Shown in pieces: positions 1-6,498 of a DNA stretch of 9,656 bases. The position numbers and the translations under genes are program-made. Numbering within the stretch: the stretch's first letter is position 1; each line of letters starts with the position of its first letter. Origin of the DNA: JBOHBN01 sp050698355 (lineage in GTDB: Bacteria; Actinomycetota; Actinomycetes; Streptosporangiales; WHST01); contig JBOHBN010000342.1 of assembly GCA_050698355.1 (NCBI GenBank), positions 1-9,656 of the forward strand. Direction: 5' to 3'. The notes beneath the pieces were generated by a model. The model was not told the DNA's origin, made no database searches, and saw only the letters and a program-made list of their open reading frames with translations.

Positions 1-16
1 CGCGGTCAAGACTAGG

Positions 17-58
17 TGTCAGTGTCTGGTTGAGCCATGGCTCAACCAGACACTGACA
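17..58. repeat. Perfect 42-bp palindrome (possible bidirectional terminator)
   Basis: Bases 17-37 are exactly self-complementary to bases 38-58, with the centre between 37 and 38 and no spacer. The next bases can extend the pairing (14-16 with 60-62) if base 59 is bulged. The arms have clearly lower GC than the surroundings, and no T tract follows on either strand. As RNA it would fold into a hairpin of about 19 bp with a minimal loop, on either strand. It lies between whatever gene precedes the window and the hydrolase leader, so a T-less actinomycete terminator for a left-hand gene is the simplest reading. It shares its outer ends and its length with the hairpin at 3789-3830. Confidence 0.75.
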
Positions 59-63
59 ACCTT

Positions 64-110
64 GTACGGCCCGTCGTACCGGGGGGCTACGGGGAGCTGA
101 GCACCGTAGC
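64..110 (+). promoter_or_regulatory. Two small leader hairpins before the hydrolase gene
   Basis: Two short inverted repeats follow each other. GTACG at 64-68 pairs with CGTAC at 75-79, and GCTACGG at 86-92 pairs with CCGTAGC at 104-110. With the SD hairpin at 141-181 they make a strongly structured stretch upstream of the gene at 191. I see no convincing -10/-35 pair, so it is unclear how much of this is transcribed with the gene. Confidence 0.35.
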
Positions 111-140
111 GGGACGCGCTGCGTGGCGTTTGCTTCCTAC

Positions 141-181
141 CTTCCTGGCTAACCGCGGATCGCCGCGGGTCAGCCAGGAAG
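141..181 (+). promoter_or_regulatory. SD-occluding hairpin in front of the secreted hydrolase
   Basis: CTTCCTGGCT at 141-150 is perfectly complementary to AGCCAGGAAG at 172-181. A second stem lies inside it (CCGCGG at 153-158 with CCGCGG at 163-168, loop ATCG). The right arm contains most of the Shine-Dalgarno sequence AGGAAGGAG (176-184), which stands 6 nt before the ATG at 191. If the RNA starts upstream of 141, the folded form would hide the SD and lower initiation until the stem is opened. The pairing is visible; the regulatory effect is inferred. Confidence 0.5.
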
Positions 182-190
182 GAGCCACAG

Positions 191-994
191 ATGCTGCGCA
201 TGCTGGTGGTCGCCGCTGTCGCCGCGGTACTCGTCGCGGCTGGATTGGTGAGCACGGGCCGGCCGCGTCCCGCCCCCGCGAGCGACGGTGCCGCGTACGG
301 TCCCGTGCGCGTGCTGGGTGACCTGCGCACAGCGGACCGGGTCGCCGTGCTGGTGCCGGGCGTGGGGATCGATCCCGCACACCTCGGTGCGCCGAACCAG
401 GTGCTCGGCATGGCCCGCGCCCTCGCCGCCGAGGCGCGGCACACGGCACCGGGCGTGCGGCTCGCCGTCGTGGCATGGGCGGACTACCCTGCGCCGGACG
501 GCCTCGGCCTCGCGGTCGCGCGCGGTGGGCGGGCGAGGGTCGGTGCGCGCCGCTTCGGCGCCTACCTCGACCAGCTCGAAACCCGTACCCGAGCACCGAT
601 CGGCTTGTTCTGCCACAGCTACGGCAGCGTCGTTTGCGGGCTCAGCTCGCTCGACGGTCAGGTAACGGACCTCGTCCTATACGGCAGTCCGGGCGTCCGG
701 CGCGACCGGGCGGCGGCGTTCGGACACCGGATCCGCGTGTGGGCCGCGCGGAACGACGACGACTGGATCAGGTTCGTGCCGAACGTGCGGTTCGGCGACC
801 TCGGGCACGGACGCGATCCCGTCGACCCGGCGTTCGGCGCACGGGTCTTCGCGTCCGGTGGCGCGAAGGGGCACGGCGACTACTACGAGCGGGGCAGTGA
901 GTCGCTGCGCAACCTCACCCGGATCGCGACGGGCCATTCCAACGAGGTGAGCTGCACGCGGCCGGGCTGCCACACGGGCCGGCCTAACGGGTGA
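191..994 (+). CDS. Secreted alpha/beta hydrolase, DUF1023-like (Abhydrolase_8)
   Basis: A 267-residue protein. Residues 4-20 form a hydrophobic N-terminal segment that reads as a signal peptide or anchor, followed by a Pro/Arg/Ala linker; no lipobox cysteine is seen. The body has alpha/beta-hydrolase features: strand VAVLVPGVG near 51-59, VAWADY near 94-99, and the nucleophile elbow CHSYGS with Ser143. LVLYGSPGV follows near 161-169, then an RVWAARNDDDW stretch with candidate acid Asp189-191, and GHGDYY with candidate His228. The order and the HSYGS elbow match the DUF1023 family of actinobacterial hydrolases, whose substrates are largely unknown. Four cysteines (141, 149, 255, 260) could form disulfides outside the cell. 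The start is set by AGGAAGGAG at 176-184. It appears to be monocistronic, ending 159 bp before the DeoR gene. Family fairly sure; substrate unknown, possibly an ester or lipid at the envelope. Confidence 0.85.
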   Translation: MLRMLVVAAVAAVLVAAGLVSTGRPRPAPASDGAAYGPVRVLGDLRTADRVAVLVPGVGIDPAHLGAPNQVLGMARALAAEARHTAPGVRLAVVAWADYPAPDGLGLAVARGGRARVGARRFGAYLDQLETRTRAPIGLFCHSYGSVVCGLSSLDGQVTDLVLYGSPGVRRDRAAAFGHRIRVWAARNDDDWIRFVPNVRFGDLGHGRDPVDPAFGARVFASGGAKGHGDYYERGSESLRNLTRIATGHSNEVSCTRPGCHTGRPNG

Positions 995-1073
995 TCGCCA
1001 GGGCCCGAGGCGGCGAGAGGGTCGGGTCGTCGGAGGCCAGGCCGCTGTGCCGGACCGGTCAACTGCCCGGAGC

Positions 1074-1108
1074 GTTGCCATGTGCAACGGCCCGTTGCCA
1101 GCGGTTGC
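1074..1108 (+). promoter_or_regulatory. Four phased GTTGC boxes upstream of the DeoR gene
   Basis: GTTGC occurs at 1074-1078, 1094-1098 and 1104-1108, and its complement GCAAC at 1084-1088, so box starts are exactly 10 bp apart. The first two form a hyphenated palindrome, CGTTGC at 1073-1078 with GCAACG at 1084-1089. One box per helical turn on one DNA face is what an oligomeric regulator would bind. The last box ends 45 bp before the preferred start at 1154. Likely an autoregulatory operator; no binding data are implied. Confidence 0.45.
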
Positions 1109-1153
1109 GCGTGTCGCGAGATGGGCGGGCGTTTCGCGTGCGACATTACTGGC

Positions 1154-1939
1154 GTGGACAGGGCGGAGCGGTGGACCGCGATCCTCGAACTGCTCGGGCG
1201 GGACGGCAAGCTCGACGTCGAGGCGGCGGCCGCGAAGCTCCACGTCTCGACCGCGACCATCCGCCGCGACTTCGACGCTCTGGGCGGGCAGCAGATGCTC
1301 ACCAGGACCCGCGGCGGCGCCGTGTCGCACAGCGTCTCGTACGGCTTGCCCCTGCGCTACCGCACGGCGCACCGGCACGAGGACAAGCTCCGTATCGCCT
1401 CGGCGGTGGCCGCGCTGCTCGAGCCGGGGACGGTGGTCGGCCTCAACGGCGGGACGACCACCACCGAGGTCGCCCGCGCGATCGCCTCCCGCCAGGATCT
1501 GGCCGACGCCGGGAACCGGGCGGCGATCACCGTGGTGACCAACGCGCTCAATATCGCGAGCGAGCTCGCCGTGCGGCCGTACGTGAAGATCGTGGTGACG
1601 GGCGGAGTGGCGCGCCCGCAGAGCTTCGAGCTCATCGGGCCGATGGCCGAGCAGGCGCTGCGTGACCTCAGCCTCGACGTGGCGGTCATCGGAGTCGACG
1701 GGTTCGACCCCGAGTACGGGGCGACCGCCGGGCACGAGGGGGAGGCGTACGTCAACCGGCTCCTGGCCGAGCGTGCGCGCACCGTCGTGGTGGTGGCCGA
1801 CAGCTCGAAGGTGGGCGTGCGGGCGTTCAGTCGGATCTGCGGTGTACAGGAGGTGAGCCGCGTCGTCACCGACGCCGCCGTGGACGCCGCGCTGGTCCAG
1901 CGGCTCGACCACCTCGGCATCGAGGTGCTGCGTGTCTGA
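1154..1939 (+). CDS. DeoR/GlpR-family transcriptional repressor
   Basis: From the GTG at 1154 the protein has 261 residues, normal for the family. The N-terminal winged HTH covers about residues 3-57: ERWTAILELL, then recognition region HVSTATIRRDFDAL (about 30-43) and the wing LTRTRGGAV. The C-terminal DeoR sensor domain (about 75-240) shows GLNGGTTTTEVARAI (NGGTTT about 98-103), VVTNALNIASEL, VVTGGVARPQSFELIG, VIGVDGFDPEYGAT and VVVADSSKVG. This domain resembles sugar-phosphate isomerase folds and normally binds a phosphorylated sugar, which releases the DNA. Start choice is uncertain: ATG at 1121 is in frame, but neither start has a good SD, and GTG 1154 gives the usual short N-terminus. 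No sugar-pathway gene lies beside it, so its regulon cannot be read from context. The phased GTTGC boxes upstream suggest autoregulation. Confidence 0.88.
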   Translation: MDRAERWTAILELLGRDGKLDVEAAAAKLHVSTATIRRDFDALGGQQMLTRTRGGAVSHSVSYGLPLRYRTAHRHEDKLRIASAVAALLEPGTVVGLNGGTTTTEVARAIASRQDLADAGNRAAITVVTNALNIASELAVRPYVKIVVTGGVARPQSFELIGPMAEQALRDLSLDVAVIGVDGFDPEYGATAGHEGEAYVNRLLAERARTVVVVADSSKVGVRAFSRICGVQEVSRVVTDAAVDAALVQRLDHLGIEVLRV

Positions 1940-1984
1940 GGGGTCACGCCCGGCTCCGGAAACGCGCGGGTTGGTCGCCGTCGC

Positions 1985-2014
1985 TTGGTATCAACGGGGT
2001 GCGTGGGGCACAAT
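1985..2014 (+). promoter_or_regulatory. Candidate promoter for the DUF3145 gene
   Basis: TTGGTA (1985-1990) and CACAAT (2009-2014) are separated by 18 bp. This is a plausible vegetative sigma-70-type pair in the 150-bp gap between the DeoR stop and the DUF3145 start. It predicts a transcript start near 2021 and a leader of about 70 nt. Each hexamer departs from consensus, so this is tentative. Confidence 0.3.
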
Positions 2015-2089
2015 GGCTCCAGCACCGCTGCCTGCTTGTCGTGCGAGATCGCAGGGGAAGGCGTTACTCGCCGGCAGAAGGAGGCAACG

Positions 2090-2584
2090 GTGACCGCTTG
2101 CGGGGTGCTCTACGTCCATTCCGCCCCGCCCGCGCTGTGCCCGCACGTGCAGTGGGCGGCGTCGGGCGTACTCGGCGTACCCGTTTCCCTGGACTGGCAG
2201 CCCCAACCGGCGTCTCCTGCCACCCGTCGTGCAGAGATCTGCTGGGAGGGCAGGCCGGGCACTGCCGCTCTGATCGCCTCCGCCATGCGCGGCTGGGACC
2301 GGGTGCGGTTCGAGGCCACAGAAGACCCCAGCGAGGACTGCGACGGAAGCCGGTTCATGTGGACTCCCACGCTCGGCATGTTCGCGGGAGTCACCGGCGT
2401 CGAGGGCGACATCCTCGTATCGGAGCACCGGCTGCGCGCTGCCGTCGTCGCTGCCGGTGACGGCCGCACGACCCTGCAACGTGAGGTGGACCGGCTGCTC
2501 GGCACGCCGTGGGACGAGGAGCTGGAGGCGTTCCGCTACGCGGGCGAGGGCGCGCAGGTCCGCTGGCTGCACGCGGCGATGTAA
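2090..2584 (+). CDS. DUF3145 family protein
   Basis: A 164-residue protein starting at GTG 2090, preceded by AGAAGGAGG at 2076-2084 (5-nt spacing). A longer in-frame reading back to 1985 lacks a comparable SD and has non-family residues. The N-terminus GVLYVHSAPPALCPHVQWA (about residues 5-23) followed by GVLGVPVSLDWQPQP is what I recognise as the start of the actinobacterial DUF3145 family. Other conserved blocks are AALIASAMRGWDRVRFE, MWTPTLGMFAGVTGVEGDI, and a C-terminal region rich in acidic residues and Trp (PWDEELEAFRYA). No signal peptide or membrane segment is seen. Function is unknown. From memory, family members often sit beside fabF in actinomycetes; here the gene is convergent with the FAS locus and separated from it by the LCP gene. 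Its persistence near FAS II genes suggests, but does not show, a link with lipid synthesis. Confidence 0.85.
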   Translation: MTACGVLYVHSAPPALCPHVQWAASGVLGVPVSLDWQPQPASPATRRAEICWEGRPGTAALIASAMRGWDRVRFEATEDPSEDCDGSRFMWTPTLGMFAGVTGVEGDILVSEHRLRAAVVAAGDGRTTLQREVDRLLGTPWDEELEAFRYAGEGAQVRWLHAAM

Positions 2585-2611
2585 GCCCCGCCCACGCGCC
2601 TACCGTTCCTG

Positions 2612-2671
2612 TCCCGTGATCATGAAGGTTTCTCCGTGCTAGAGCACGGACTATTTTTCATGATCACGGGA
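2612..2671. terminator. Nested hairpin between convergent DUF3145 and LCP genes
   Basis: Bases 2612-2626 (TCCCGTGATCATGAA) pair perfectly with 2657-2671. Inside lies a second hairpin, TCCGTGC at 2633-2639 with GCACGGA at 2644-2650 and a 4-nt loop. The outer stem contains the self-palindrome TGATCA, and the right linker carries a short run of T (2654-2658). It begins 27 bp after the DUF3145 stop and 20 bp after the LCP stop on the other strand, the expected place for a shared bidirectional terminator. No T tract follows the outer stem. Confidence 0.65.
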
Positions 2672-2691
2672 ATGGGAGGTGTGGTAGCGGG

Positions 2692-3732
2692 TCAGTTCGG
2701 GGCCCTGACCCGGTTGGTCTCGCCGCCGGCCTTCACGTACCCGGCCACCCGGTCCCGGCGCAGCGCGGTGAACAGCTCGCCGGACTTCGTCCGGTCCAGG
2801 TACAGCACCGCCTGCTTGCCTTCCCAGCCACTGGAACGGATCGGTGCGGTGAGGAACGTCAGGTCGCCCGCGCCGAGGTCGCGGTAGCCCAGCGCCAGCG
2901 ACCGCAGCTCGCCGCCCTTCAGCGAGTCGTCCACGGTGACTGCCTCGGTCGTCGCGTCGAGGAACCGGTCCAGGCGCAGCGGGTGCGTGAGCGTCCCGCG
3001 GCTGCGCACCTTCGCCAGCAGCGCGAGCAGGAAGCCCTGCTGCCGGCGGACGCGGTCCAGGTCGCCGTGGGGGAGGCCGTGCCGCTGCCGGACGTAAGCG
3101 AGGGCGTCCGCGCCGTCCAGGTGGTGGTGGCCCCTGGTCCATGTCCTGCCGCGCGCGCTGTCGTGCACGGTGCGCGGGATCTCCACCGTGACCCCGCCGA
3201 CCGCGTTCGTCATCTCCTTGAAGCCGGCGAAGTCGATCGCGGCGTAGTGGTCGATGCGGATGTGGGTGAGGCGTTCCACGGTACGCACGAGCAGCGCCGG
3301 ACCGCCGTACGAGAACGCCGCGTTGATCTTGGCCATGCCGTGGCCGGGTACGTGCACCCACGAGTCGCGCGGTATGGAGGTAATCGACACGTGCCGGCCG
3401 TCACCGGCGAGGTGGACCAGCATGATGGTGTCGGTGCGCTGCATGCCGGGGCGCCAGAGCGGATCCTCCGCGTCCCGTCCAGACGTGCCGTGGGCTGCGC
3501 GCGAGTCGGAGCCGACGACGAGCCAGTTGGCCGCCGTCACCCCGGTCGGCACCTTCGGCCGGTCGGACGCGTGCGCGTCGATGGCGCCGTGGACGCGGGT
3601 CAGGTTGCTCTGGTAGCGATGCACCGTGAACGCGTACGCGAGCGCGGTGCTCGCGGCGACCAGCGCGACCGCGACCGCGAGGGCGACCAGGAGCCGACGT
3701 GTTCGACCGCTCGTGGCGGTGGCATCCGGCAT
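2692..3732 (-). CDS. LytR-CpsA-Psr (LCP) family cell-wall glycopolymer ligase
   Basis: A 346-residue type II membrane protein with a short basic cytoplasmic tail, one transmembrane helix at about 14-36, and an extracellular LCP domain. LCP signatures appear in order: LVVGSDSRA (71-79), RTDTIMLVHL (99-108), SITSIPRDSWV (116-126, with Arg122), KINAAFSYGG (135-144), IDHYAAIDFAGF (160-171), and YVRQRHGLPHGDLDRVRRQQ (213-232). The Arg and Asp residues in these motifs bind the polyprenyl pyrophosphate and metal in characterised LCP enzymes. The family moves glycopolymers such as teichoic acid or arabinogalactan from a lipid carrier onto peptidoglycan; which polymer applies here cannot be told. AAGGA lies 7 nt before the ATG (plus-strand 3740-3744). 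It follows accD on the same strand, but a hairpin and a candidate promoter separate them, so it is probably its own transcription unit, ending at the nested hairpin shared with DUF3145. Confidence 0.92.
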   Translation of the reverse strand: MPDATATSGRTRRLLVALAVAVALVAASTALAYAFTVHRYQSNLTRVHGAIDAHASDRPKVPTGVTAANWLVVGSDSRAAHGTSGRDAEDPLWRPGMQRTDTIMLVHLAGDGRHVSITSIPRDSWVHVPGHGMAKINAAFSYGGPALLVRTVERLTHIRIDHYAAIDFAGFKEMTNAVGGVTVEIPRTVHDSARGRTWTRGHHHLDGADALAYVRQRHGLPHGDLDRVRRQQGFLLALLAKVRSRGTLTHPLRLDRFLDATTEAVTVDDSLKGGELRSLALGYRDLGAGDLTFLTAPIRSSGWEGKQAVLYLDRTKSGELFTALRRDRVAGYVKAGGETNRVRAPN

Positions 3733-3772
3733 GCCGACATCCTTGCGGGCCGCCGTACACGTGCGGGCCGGT

Positions 3773-3802
3773 ACCGTAATTCCCGTCGTGTCAGAACGTC
3801 AC
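3773..3802 (-). promoter_or_regulatory. Candidate promoter for the LCP gene
   Basis: Read on the minus strand, GTGACG (plus 3797-3802) and TACGGT (plus 3773-3778) are 18 bp apart, giving a TGAC core at -35 and TAnnnT at -10. A start near 3766 would leave a leader of about 34 nt with AAGGA before the ATG at 3732. The -35 element lies inside an arm of the palindrome at 3789-3830, so terminator and promoter would overlap. Tentative. Confidence 0.3.
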
Positions 3803-3830
3803 AGTGCTATAGCCCCGTCACGTTCTGACA
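3789..3830. terminator. Imperfect 42-bp palindrome after accD, likely terminator
   Basis: TGTCAGAACGT at 3789-3799 pairs with ACGTTCTGACA at 3820-3830, and the inner bases keep the same symmetry centre (between 3809 and 3810). In all, 18 of 21 pairs match; the mismatches are 3800/3819, 3803/3816 and 3805/3814, and the core GCTATAGC (3806-3813) is self-complementary. On the minus strand the hairpin begins 16 nt after the accD stop, the expected site for the end of the fab operon transcript. There is no T tract. Its flanking bases and length equal those of the palindrome at 17-58. Confidence 0.65.
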
Positions 3831-3846
3831 ACCTGCCGAGTACGGC

Positions 3847-5253
3847 TCAGAGCGGGATGTTGCCGTGCGAACCCCTCTTCGCCGGTGCCTCGGCGATGGC
3901 GCGGGCGAGAGCCGACCGGGTCGTCGCCGGCTGGACGATCTCATCGACCACGCCGATCGCCTGCGCACGCTCCATGCCCCCGGAGAGCCGCTCGTGCTCC
4001 TCGGCCAGTTCCTTCTCCACCCGCGGGATCTGGTCGTCGGGAACCTCGGCGAGCCTGCGCCGGTGCAGGATGCGTACCGCCGCGACAGCCCCCATCACGG
4101 CGATCTCGGCGGTCGGCCAGGCGAACACCTTGGTCGCGCCGAGCGCGCGGGAGTTCATCGCGATGTACGCACCGCCGTACACCTTCCTGGTGACCAGGGT
4201 CACCCGCGGCACGCTGCACTCCGAGAACGCGTGCAGCAGCTTGGCGCCGCGGCGCACGACGCCGTCCCACTCCTGCCCGACGCCGGGCAGGTAACCGGGC
4301 ACATCGACGATGACGAGCAGCGGGACGCCGAAGGCGTCGCACATCCGCACGAAGCGTGCCGCCTTCTCGGCGCTGACGGCGTCGAGGCAGCCGCCGAGGC
4401 GCATCGGGTTGTTCGCGACGACGCCGACCGTGCGCCCGCCCATCCGGCCGAGCATCGTGACGATGTTCGGTGCCCACCGCGGGTGCAGCTCCAGCCCGGG
4501 CTCGTCGAGCAGGTCGCCGATGAGCGGGTGCACGTCGTACGCGCGCCTCGGGTTGTCCGGCAGGTGGTCGGCGAGGTCCACGTCACCCACCTGGCCCATC
4601 TCGCCCTGATCGCCGAGAAGTGAGGTGAGCCGGCGCGCCTGCGCGATCGCGTCGGTGTCATCGGTCGCGACGACGTGCACCACGCCGCTGCGCCGCCCGT
4701 GTGGTTCCGGGCCGCCGAGCCGCAGCATGTCGACGTCCTCACCTGTGACGCTGCGCACGACGTCCGGTCCGGTGACGAAGATCCGCCCGCTGGTGCCGCT
4801 GAGCACCACCACGTCGGTGAGTGCGGGTCCGTACGCGGCGCCGCCCGCCGCCGGCCCGAGCACGACGGAGATCTGCGGCACCTTGCCGGAAGCCAGCGTC
4901 ATCGCGTGGAAGACACGGCCCACGGCGTCGAGGCTCTCCGCCCCCTCGCGCAGGCGCGCGCCACCGCAGTGCCACAGCCCGACGATCGGCACGCCCTTGG
5001 CGACGGCACGGTCGTACGCCTCGACCACGCGGCTGCAGCCGGCGCTGCCCATCGCGCCGCCCTGCACCCGCGCGTCGCTCGCGAACGCGATCGCGCGCGT
5101 CCCCGCGACGTCGCCCTCGCCGACAAGGAACCCGCTGTTGTCCTCGTCGCCGATCAGCTGGAGGGTGCCCTCGTCGAAGAGCCACGCCAACCGCAGCCGC
5201 GGGTCACGCGTGTCGACCTCGCCCGTCGTCTCCTGACGCTCCGCCACCGTCAT
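3847..5253 (-). CDS. accD6: Acyl-CoA carboxylase beta (carboxyltransferase) subunit, AccD6-like
   Basis: A 468-residue carboxyltransferase that moves carboxybiotin's CO2 onto acetyl-CoA (and/or propionyl-CoA) to make malonyl-CoA for FAS II. The N-terminal crotonase-like half (about 17-230) has GGAMGSAGCSRVVEAYDRA (65-83), HCGGARLREG and the oxyanion-hole region GPAAGGAAYGPALTD (133-147). The C-terminal half (about 235-460) has NNPMRLGGCLDAVSAEKAAR, VDVPGYLPGVGQEWDG (317-331) and KVYGGAYIAMNSRALGATK (357-375). From memory it resembles mycobacterial AccD6 throughout, including length (473 there) and the C-terminal NIPL end. Its ATG overlaps the fabF stop as ATGA (5250-5253), so it is translationally coupled to the FAS II genes, as accD6 is in mycobacteria. 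No biotin carboxylase/BCCP (AccA) gene is present here; the alpha subunit must be encoded elsewhere. One visible oddity is GAVAAVRIL (388-396), where I expect GAK/GAQ. Acetyl- versus propionyl-CoA preference is not decidable by eye. Confidence 0.93.
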   Translation of the reverse strand: MTVAERQETTGEVDTRDPRLRLAWLFDEGTLQLIGDEDNSGFLVGEGDVAGTRAIAFASDARVQGGAMGSAGCSRVVEAYDRAVAKGVPIVGLWHCGGARLREGAESLDAVGRVFHAMTLASGKVPQISVVLGPAAGGAAYGPALTDVVVLSGTSGRIFVTGPDVVRSVTGEDVDMLRLGGPEPHGRRSGVVHVVATDDTDAIAQARRLTSLLGDQGEMGQVGDVDLADHLPDNPRRAYDVHPLIGDLLDEPGLELHPRWAPNIVTMLGRMGGRTVGVVANNPMRLGGCLDAVSAEKAARFVRMCDAFGVPLLVIVDVPGYLPGVGQEWDGVVRRGAKLLHAFSECSVPRVTLVTRKVYGGAYIAMNSRALGATKVFAWPTAEIAVMGAVAAVRILHRRRLAEVPDDQIPRVEKELAEEHERLSGGMERAQAIGVVDEIVQPATTRSALARAIAEAPAKRGSHGNIPL

Positions 5254-6497
5254 CGCATCCGGCCGAAGGCGATGACGACGTTGTGCCCGCCGAACCCGAA
5301 CGCGTTGTTGAGCGCCACCGCGTCGCCCTCCGGCAGGGTGCGGGCCTCGTGCGGTATGTCGAGCCGCACGTCGTCGTCGATGTCGTCGAGGTTGATCGTC
5401 GGCGGCGCGGTGCCGTCTCGCAGCGCCAGCACCGTCGCGAGCGACTCGATCGCCCCCGCGGCGCCGAGCAGGTGACCGTGCATCGACTTGGTGGCCGACA
5501 CGACCACGTTGTCGGCGGCCTTGTCACCCAGCGTCCGCCGGATGCCCAGCGCCTCGGCCACGTCGCCCTGCTCGGTCGCCGTCGCGTGGGCGTTGATGTG
5601 CACGACATCCGACGGCTCCACGTCGGCGTTGTCGAGGGCGAGCCGCAGGGTCCGTGAGATGCCCGCACCCTCGGGGTCGGGCTGCGCGATGTGGTGGGCG
5701 TCGTTGGTCATGCCGTAACCGAGCACCTCGGCGTACACCGTCGCTCCGCGCGCCTGCGCGGACTCCAGCGTCTCCAACACGAGCGACGCCGAGCCCTCGC
5801 TCATGACGAACCCGTCGCGCGCCTTGTCGAACGGCCGAGAGGCGCGTTCGGGGTCGTCGTTGCGCTTCGACAGGGCGATCATGTTGGCGAACGCCGCGAG
5901 CGGCAACGGGTTGATGACGGCCTCGGTGCCGCCGGCGAGCACCATGTCGGCGCGCCCGCCGCGGATCATCTCGGCGGCCATGACGATCGCTTCCGCGCCG
6001 GACGCGCACGCGCTCGTCGGCGTGTGCACCCCCGCCCGCGCGGTGAGCTCGAGCCCGATCGCCGCCGCCGTGCCGTTCGGCATCAGCTTGGTCACCGTGT
6101 ACGGGCTGACCCGGCGCGGCCCCTTCTCCTTGAGTATGTCGTACTGCTCGAGCATCGTCGTGAGGCCGCCGATGCCGGTAGCCATGACGACGCCGAGCCG
6201 ATCCGGGTCCGTCTCGGGCTTGCCGGCCGACGCCCAGGCCTCCCTGGCCGCGATGACCCCGAACTGGCTCGTGCGGTCGAGCTTGCGCGCCTGGACCCGG
6301 TCCATAACCTCGCTCGGCTCGACCGCGACGCGCCCGCCGATGCGTACGGGCAGGTTCGCGAACTGCTCCTCGTCCAGGTACCTGATGCCCGAGCGGCCGG
6401 CTTGCATGGCCTGCCAGGTGGTCGGGGCGTCCGGACCGAGCGGGGAGAACGCGCCGAGGCCGGTGACGACGACACGCCGCTGGTTGGCTGCGCTCAC
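5250..6497 (-). CDS. fabF: 3-oxoacyl-ACP synthase II (FabF/KAS II)
   Basis: A 415-residue elongating condensing enzyme that joins malonyl-ACP to acyl-ACP with loss of CO2. The N-terminus VVVTGLGAFSPLG (9-21) is the standard KAS start. The catalytic Cys164 lies in TPTSACASGAEAI. His304 lies in INAHATATEQGD, and Lys337 and His340 in SATKSMHGHLLGAAG, completing the Cys-His-His set; the C-terminus has NNAFGFGGHN (397-406). The second motif reads HATAT where many bacteria have HGTST; related HAT forms occur in actinomycetes as far as I recall, and His is kept. It starts at GTG 6497, one base after the acpP stop, with no clear SD, so it is likely translated by reinitiation after acpP. Its stop overlaps the accD start. 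Length is normal for the family. Confidence 0.96.
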   Translation of the reverse strand: MSAANQRRVVVTGLGAFSPLGPDAPTTWQAMQAGRSGIRYLDEEQFANLPVRIGGRVAVEPSEVMDRVQARKLDRTSQFGVIAAREAWASAGKPETDPDRLGVVMATGIGGLTTMLEQYDILKEKGPRRVSPYTVTKLMPNGTAAAIGLELTARAGVHTPTSACASGAEAIVMAAEMIRGGRADMVLAGGTEAVINPLPLAAFANMIALSKRNDDPERASRPFDKARDGFVMSEGSASLVLETLESAQARGATVYAEVLGYGMTNDAHHIAQPDPEGAGISRTLRLALDNADVEPSDVVHINAHATATEQGDVAEALGIRRTLGDKAADNVVVSATKSMHGHLLGAAGAIESLATVLALRDGTAPPTINLDDIDDDVRLDIPHEARTLPEGDAVALNNAFGFGGHNVVIAFGRMR

Positions 6498-6498
6498 G

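Noticed and set aside
1..15. Possible 3' end of a plus-strand gene entering from the left (frame 1 reads Arg-Gly-Gln-Asp-stop)
   Set aside because: Only four codons are visible, so coding cannot be supported, though the palindrome starting two bases later would suit a terminator.
17..58. PafBC/RecA-independent DNA-damage promoter motif (TTGTCAGTG on the minus strand of the palindrome)
   Set aside because: The upstream box TTGTCAGTG matches the known TGTCRGTG-N8-TAnnnT motif, but the bases at the required -10 position are AGCCAT, not TAnnnT. The second element (3788-3834) also has the wrong spacing.
58..190. Known riboswitch class (for example c-di-AMP) before the secreted hydrolase
   Set aside because: Several hairpins are present, but I cannot match the conserved core of any riboswitch family I know.
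677..1912. A 411-codon minus-strand open frame opposite the hydrolase and DeoR genes
   Set aside because: Low-complexity Arg/His/Pro/Gly translation typical of an antisense shadow; both opposite genes have clear family motifs.
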